A DNA stretch of 64,000 nt from Folioceros fuciformis (taxonomy: Eukaryota; Anthocerotophyta; Anthocerotopsida; Anthocerotales): contig JBNGIO010006279.1 of assembly GCA_049999805.1 (NCBI GenBank), positions 146,485 through 210,484 on the forward strand. The letters are read 5' to 3'. Every line of letters starts with the position of its first letter. The first letter of the stretch is position 1. Positions 60,900 to 64,000 of the stretch are shown piece by piece. The translations under genes and the position numbers were made by a program. The notes beneath the pieces are model-generated. The model was given only the letters and a program-made list of their open reading frames with translations. It was not told the origin of the DNA and did not search any database.

Positions 60900-63800
60900 T
60901 CAACCTGCTTCCTTACTGGTGAGGACCACTTTCTTGGCTCCAACGTCTTTCGAACCCAAATATTTCCGGTGTTTGGAGGTCCAGATCCTTTTGGCTATGG
61001 CGCCGGGATCCACAGATGGCCGCTGGGACTTGTTCCCCACAGGGAGAACCTGGAATTGTCCTCGGGTGAACTCCATGGACACCTTCAGATTTATCCAAAC
61101 TTTAAGCGCACTGCTCAGCTGGGTGATGCGTTTGCTTTTCCAAGACCTCAAGTAGTCAAACATAGTGGTGTCCACCCTCAACGTAACTTGAGGCCATTTC
61201 TGAGCTCCAAGGTCTGCTCCTTGACTTGATGGGTTTCCTTCAGCTAAAGAGCGCTGAATGGCTCGTTCAATCTTGGAAAGAGTGGTCTCACGAGCTTCAA
61301 CACGACCAGCACCCCGGCAGCAAGAGCATGGGTCACTAATAGTCAGAGTCACACTGGGTCTTACTCGCTTTCTGGTCAGTTCCATCACCCCGAATTGCGA
61401 AATGTCCGAAATATACACCTTGGATCTGTCACGAGCGATAGCCTTCTTCATTTCCTCAACTACCAACGATTCATGTTTTTCGTCCTCCATGTCAATGAAG
61501 TCCACAACTATAATACCTCCGACGTCTCGCAGGCGCAGCTCCGTAGCAATCTGCCTTGCAGCAGCAAGGTTGACTTCTAATATAGCATCTTTCTGGGAGG
61601 TAGAGACATTGAGCATCCCAATCCCACCATTCACATCAATTGACACTAAGGCTTCAGTCTCTTGAACCACCAAATACGCACCGTTGGACAACTGCACTCT
61701 TTCACTGGAAAACTTGTCTATCTGAGACTCAATATTGAAGGCATCGAAGATGGGCTGTTTCCCTGAAAATAATTCCACACGGTTCAACAAGTGTGGAGCC
61801 ACTTCGGCCAGGTAACTCGTAACCTCCTGATAGCACTGGGGAGAGTCAACTACCATCCTCTGTACTTTGTCATTGAAAAAATCTCTGACAACAGTCAACG
61901 TCTGCCCCATAGCTCTGTGAAGTAGAACAGGTACAGCATCCTCTACCCCATTCTCGGCTGCGGTTGCAGCAGCTTCAGCTCGTTCCATCACATCATTCCA
62001 TGTCTCACAGAGGCGAGTTATATCCTTCTCAAGTTCTTCCGAAGTGTGACCCATCGCTTCTGTCCGTACAGTCAATCCAAAATTTCCAGTTTGCAAATTT
62101 TGGGCCACCCCTCTCAGCCTTGACCGTTCTGGACCTGAGATCTTTTGCGAAATGCCCACACAATCACCGTTGGGGACAACTACCCAGAATCGTCCAGCCA
62201 ATGTCGGATATGCAGTTAGACGAGGTCCTTTCTTCCCCATAGCTTCCTTTTTCACCTGAACAATAATCTTCATGCCTTCCTCAAGGTTCCTCCACCTGCT
62301 GAACTTTCTACCAAAATTCACAGTCAGCGGTCTCGCCCCTCCAGCTATCGGAGTGGGCGTGTGTGGCCCCTCACCTACCATATCCTCCCCTTCAGACTCT
62401 CTGCCAGGACGCCCATTCTGACTACCAGGAGTGACATCTACATCCTCCTCACCTTCATCATCTCCGAATGTATGCTCTGGCTCAAAATCTACCACCTCAT
62501 GATCCCCAACTGCTTCGTCCGTCACGGTCACAATGTCTTCCTCATCACCAGTCGGCTCCAGATCCTGATCAGCCCCATGATCATCATTCTTTTGAGAACT
62601 AAGGGCAGGGAAGGTATAAGGTTGTACGTTTCTTGTGATATCGAGGAGAGCCATACGAGGGCTTCCAATATCAACAAACACACCAACCATGCCGGGTAGC
62701 AACTGTTTTACACACCCAAGGTAGATGTTTCCCACCTGCACTTTGGAATTTACCGGTTCCAGCAGCAACTCCACAAGTTTGCCGTCCTCGAGTATTGCCA
62801 TCCTCTGCATCGTGCTTTCAGGTGCGTTAATAAGGATCTCAACCATTGTCTCCAGCTCTTTTTCAGTCCTTTGTTCCTGCACTTCTTCCATATCACTCCC
62901 TGCCGCTTTGGCAGCTTGCTTCTTCTCATCTAAAGTTCTCAAGAACTCCTGTCTTTCTGCCAACAGCTCAGACTCGAGCAACCAAGGCTCTTCTCTGGGT
63001 AGAACCTTCCTTCTAATCTTCTTCTTCAGCCAGTCATCAATAATAAGAACATTTGCCTCAATTTGCCGGGTCACTGGGACAGGCAAATCTGGTCCTTTGC
63101 TTGCACTGCTCAGTTCCAACTCTTTCCCTGAACTGTCAGGCAATTCCACAACCAATCCCTCCTTCTCAACGGCTGGCTTCTTAGCCAGCTCTTCATTCAA
63201 AGTCGATCTTCCATTCACAACCGGGTCAGCCTTGGAGCTCCCAGATGCACCAACTTCATCCCACCACTTCCCCCATAACAGGGATGATACATTTTCAGGC
63301 GTATTTAAAGCCCATACGTCCTGCAGAGCCACAACCTGCGGACCTGACTTCTGATCGCCAGGGACTTGAAACTGAAACCGGCCTCCGGGCCTCCACACAA
63401 TATCAGCAGTCCCATCCCCCGAACCTACAAAATAGTTGTACTCCACCGCTGCGCCACACTCAATTCTCCGCTTAGCCTCCCAAACTCCTTCTTTATTTAC
63501 CCTGACCATCTGAACAGCTAACGAGGGATCCCATGCCCCAAGCTCCGGTACAGATCCGCACAGAAACAATCGTTGCCCCACCTTCAGCTGTGCCTGCACA
63601 GACCACTCCACACTGCACCTGGCCTTCGCCGCAAACATGACCTTACTCTGGCCCTTCTTCTTCCTCTTTTCCCTCTTCATACTCGACGACCCTTCCTGTC
63701 TCACGACCTGATCTGCTGCCTCTTCATCCATCACTGCAACAGAGCCAGCTCCCTCAGCCCGATACCCCTCATCCTCCACAAACTCACCGCTCTCCTCCAC

Positions 63801-64000
63801 GCTAACATCTGAGACAGCAAGATTTACATCCTCTAGCTCGCTTGTTGCAGTAGCTTTCCTCCTACCCCTCCTTCTCTTCCTCCTCTTATCCTGGTCCACA
63901 CCTCCCTCCCCCTCTCCCTCTGCATGTCCTGCCAACTCATTTTCACTCACGTCACTCTCCGCTTCAACATCGTCCACTCCAATCACTCCTGCCTCCTCCT
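60900..64000 (-). CDS. RNE: Chloroplast RNase E/G with CBM20 domain (5' end missing)
   Basis: Endoribonuclease processing plastid transcripts; the frame is open to the window edge, so the N-terminus lies outside. About 1,032 codons are visible with no intron. An acidic/basic N-terminal region is followed by a CBM20 starch-binding-like domain (about 63300-63620: RLFLCGSVPELGAWDPSLAV, then VEYNYFVGSG). The RNase E/G core comes next: S1-like NIYLGCVKQLLPGMVGVFVD, VSIDVNGG, the catalytic VVDFIDMEDEKHESL with its metal-binding Asp, DISQFGVMELTRKR with the second, and the zinc-link DPCSCCRGAGRVE. Arabidopsis RNE also carries CBM20, which supports a plastid assignment. The acidic insert (about residues 450-560) is poorly conserved. 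The protein ends VVLTSKEAG. Confidence 0.93.
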   Translation of the reverse strand, partial: EEAGVIGVDDVEAESDVSENELAGHAEGEGEGGVDQDKRRKRRRGRRKATATSELEDVNLAVSDVSVEESGEFVEDEGYRAEGAGSVAVMDEEAADQVVRQEGSSSMKREKRKKKGQSKVMFAAKARCSVEWSVQAQLKVGQRLFLCGSVPELGAWDPSLAVQMVRVNKEGVWEAKRRIECGAAVEYNYFVGSGDGTADIVWRPGGRFQFQVPGDQKSGPQVVALQDVWALNTPENVSSLLWGKWWDEVGASGSSKADPVVNGRSTLNEELAKKPAVEKEGLVVELPDSSGKELELSSASKGPDLPVPVTRQIEANVLIIDDWLKKKIRRKVLPREEPWLLESELLAERQEFLRTLDEKKQAAKAAGSDMEEVQEQRTEKELETMVEILINAPESTMQRMAILEDGKLVELLLEPVNSKVQVGNIYLGCVKQLLPGMVGVFVDIGSPRMALLDITRNVQPYTFPALSSQKNDDHGADQDLEPTGDEEDIVTVTDEAVGDHEVVDFEPEHTFGDDEGEEDVDVTPGSQNGRPGRESEGEDMVGEGPHTPTPIAGGARPLTVNFGRKFSRWRNLEEGMKIIVQVKKEAMGKKGPRLTAYPTLAGRFWVVVPNGDCVGISQKISGPERSRLRGVAQNLQTGNFGLTVRTEAMGHTSEELEKDITRLCETWNDVMERAEAAATAAENGVEDAVPVLLHRAMGQTLTVVRDFFNDKVQRMVVDSPQCYQEVTSYLAEVAPHLLNRVELFSGKQPIFDAFNIESQIDKFSSERVQLSNGAYLVVQETEALVSIDVNGGIGMLNVSTSQKDAILEVNLAAARQIATELRLRDVGGIIVVDFIDMEDEKHESLVVEEMKKAIARDRSKVYISDISQFGVMELTRKRVRPSVTLTISDPCSCCRGAGRVEARETTLSKIERAIQRSLAEGNPSSQGADLGAQKWPQVTLRVDTTMFDYLRSWKSKRITQLSSALKVWINLKVSMEFTRGQFQVLPVGNKSQRPSVDPGAIAKRIWTSKHRKYLGSKDVGAKKVVLTSKEAG

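Overview
The window reads as nuclear DNA from a land plant with a compact genome. The evidence is introns mostly of 50-180 bases, close gene spacing, a plant-type tRNA-Ala, chloroplast proteins (fructose-1,6-bisphosphatase, RNase E/G with a starch-binding domain), an HKT ion transporter and PPR-DYW RNA-editing factors. One PPR protein carries a variant DYW ending (KPAVA in place of the PG box, C-terminus GRA) like the forms I recall from plants with U-to-C editing (hornworts, some lycophytes, ferns). With the compact introns this makes a hornwort-like or other early-diverging land plant my best guess. That is inference. A run of 100 Ns marks a scaffold gap.

Layout. 0.2-2.3 kb: two decayed PPR genes. 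2.5-4.0 kb: a TraB-family gene. 4.0-7.5 kb: repeat remnants, a possible small tail-anchored protein gene and a truncated methyltransferase copy. 7.7 kb: tRNA-Ala(CGC). 8.0-10.5 kb: HKT transporter. 10.9-14.4 kb (-): cytosolic phosphoglucomutase, 18 exons. 14.8-16.1 kb (-): unrecognised coiled-coil gene. 17.1-23.6 kb (-): RAD50, 26 exons. 24.3-25.8 kb (-): chloroplast FBPase. 26.4-28.3 kb: intronless kinesin in an AT-rich island. 30.1-31.0 kb: intact methyltransferase. 31.9-39.0 kb (-): a 2,343-residue protein with a GBP/VLIG-like GTPase, a Cys/His-rich array and a C-terminal VWA domain. 41.6 kb: gap. 42.4-44.4 kb: secreted beta-helix protein. 45.3-48.6 kb: intronless PPR-DYW gene with very similar repeats. 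49.8-53.8 kb (-): U5 snRNP GTPase Snu114/EFTUD2. 54.2-55.6 kb: PAXX-like end-joining factor, with a decayed tandem copy at 56.8-57.5 kb. 57.7-59.7 kb (-): class 3 lipase. 60.9-64.0 kb (-): chloroplast RNase E/G, cut by the window edge.

Most genes are unrelated housekeeping functions: starch and sucrose carbon flow (PGM, FBPase), organelle RNA metabolism (RNase E/G, PPR), double-strand-break repair (RAD50, PAXX-like) and splicing (Snu114). There are no operons. Two gene pairs share divergent 5' regions: FBPase/kinesin and Snu114/PAXX-like. Exon models were worked out by hand from reading frame, GT-AG sites and family conservation. For PGM, RAD50, FBPase, Snu114, HKT, the beta-helix gene, PAXX-like and the giant GTPase they close in frame with family-like lengths where a comparison exists. 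The most unusual items are the giant GTPase-VWA protein, the KP-type PPR protein and a segmental duplication whose two copies have decayed in complementary halves.
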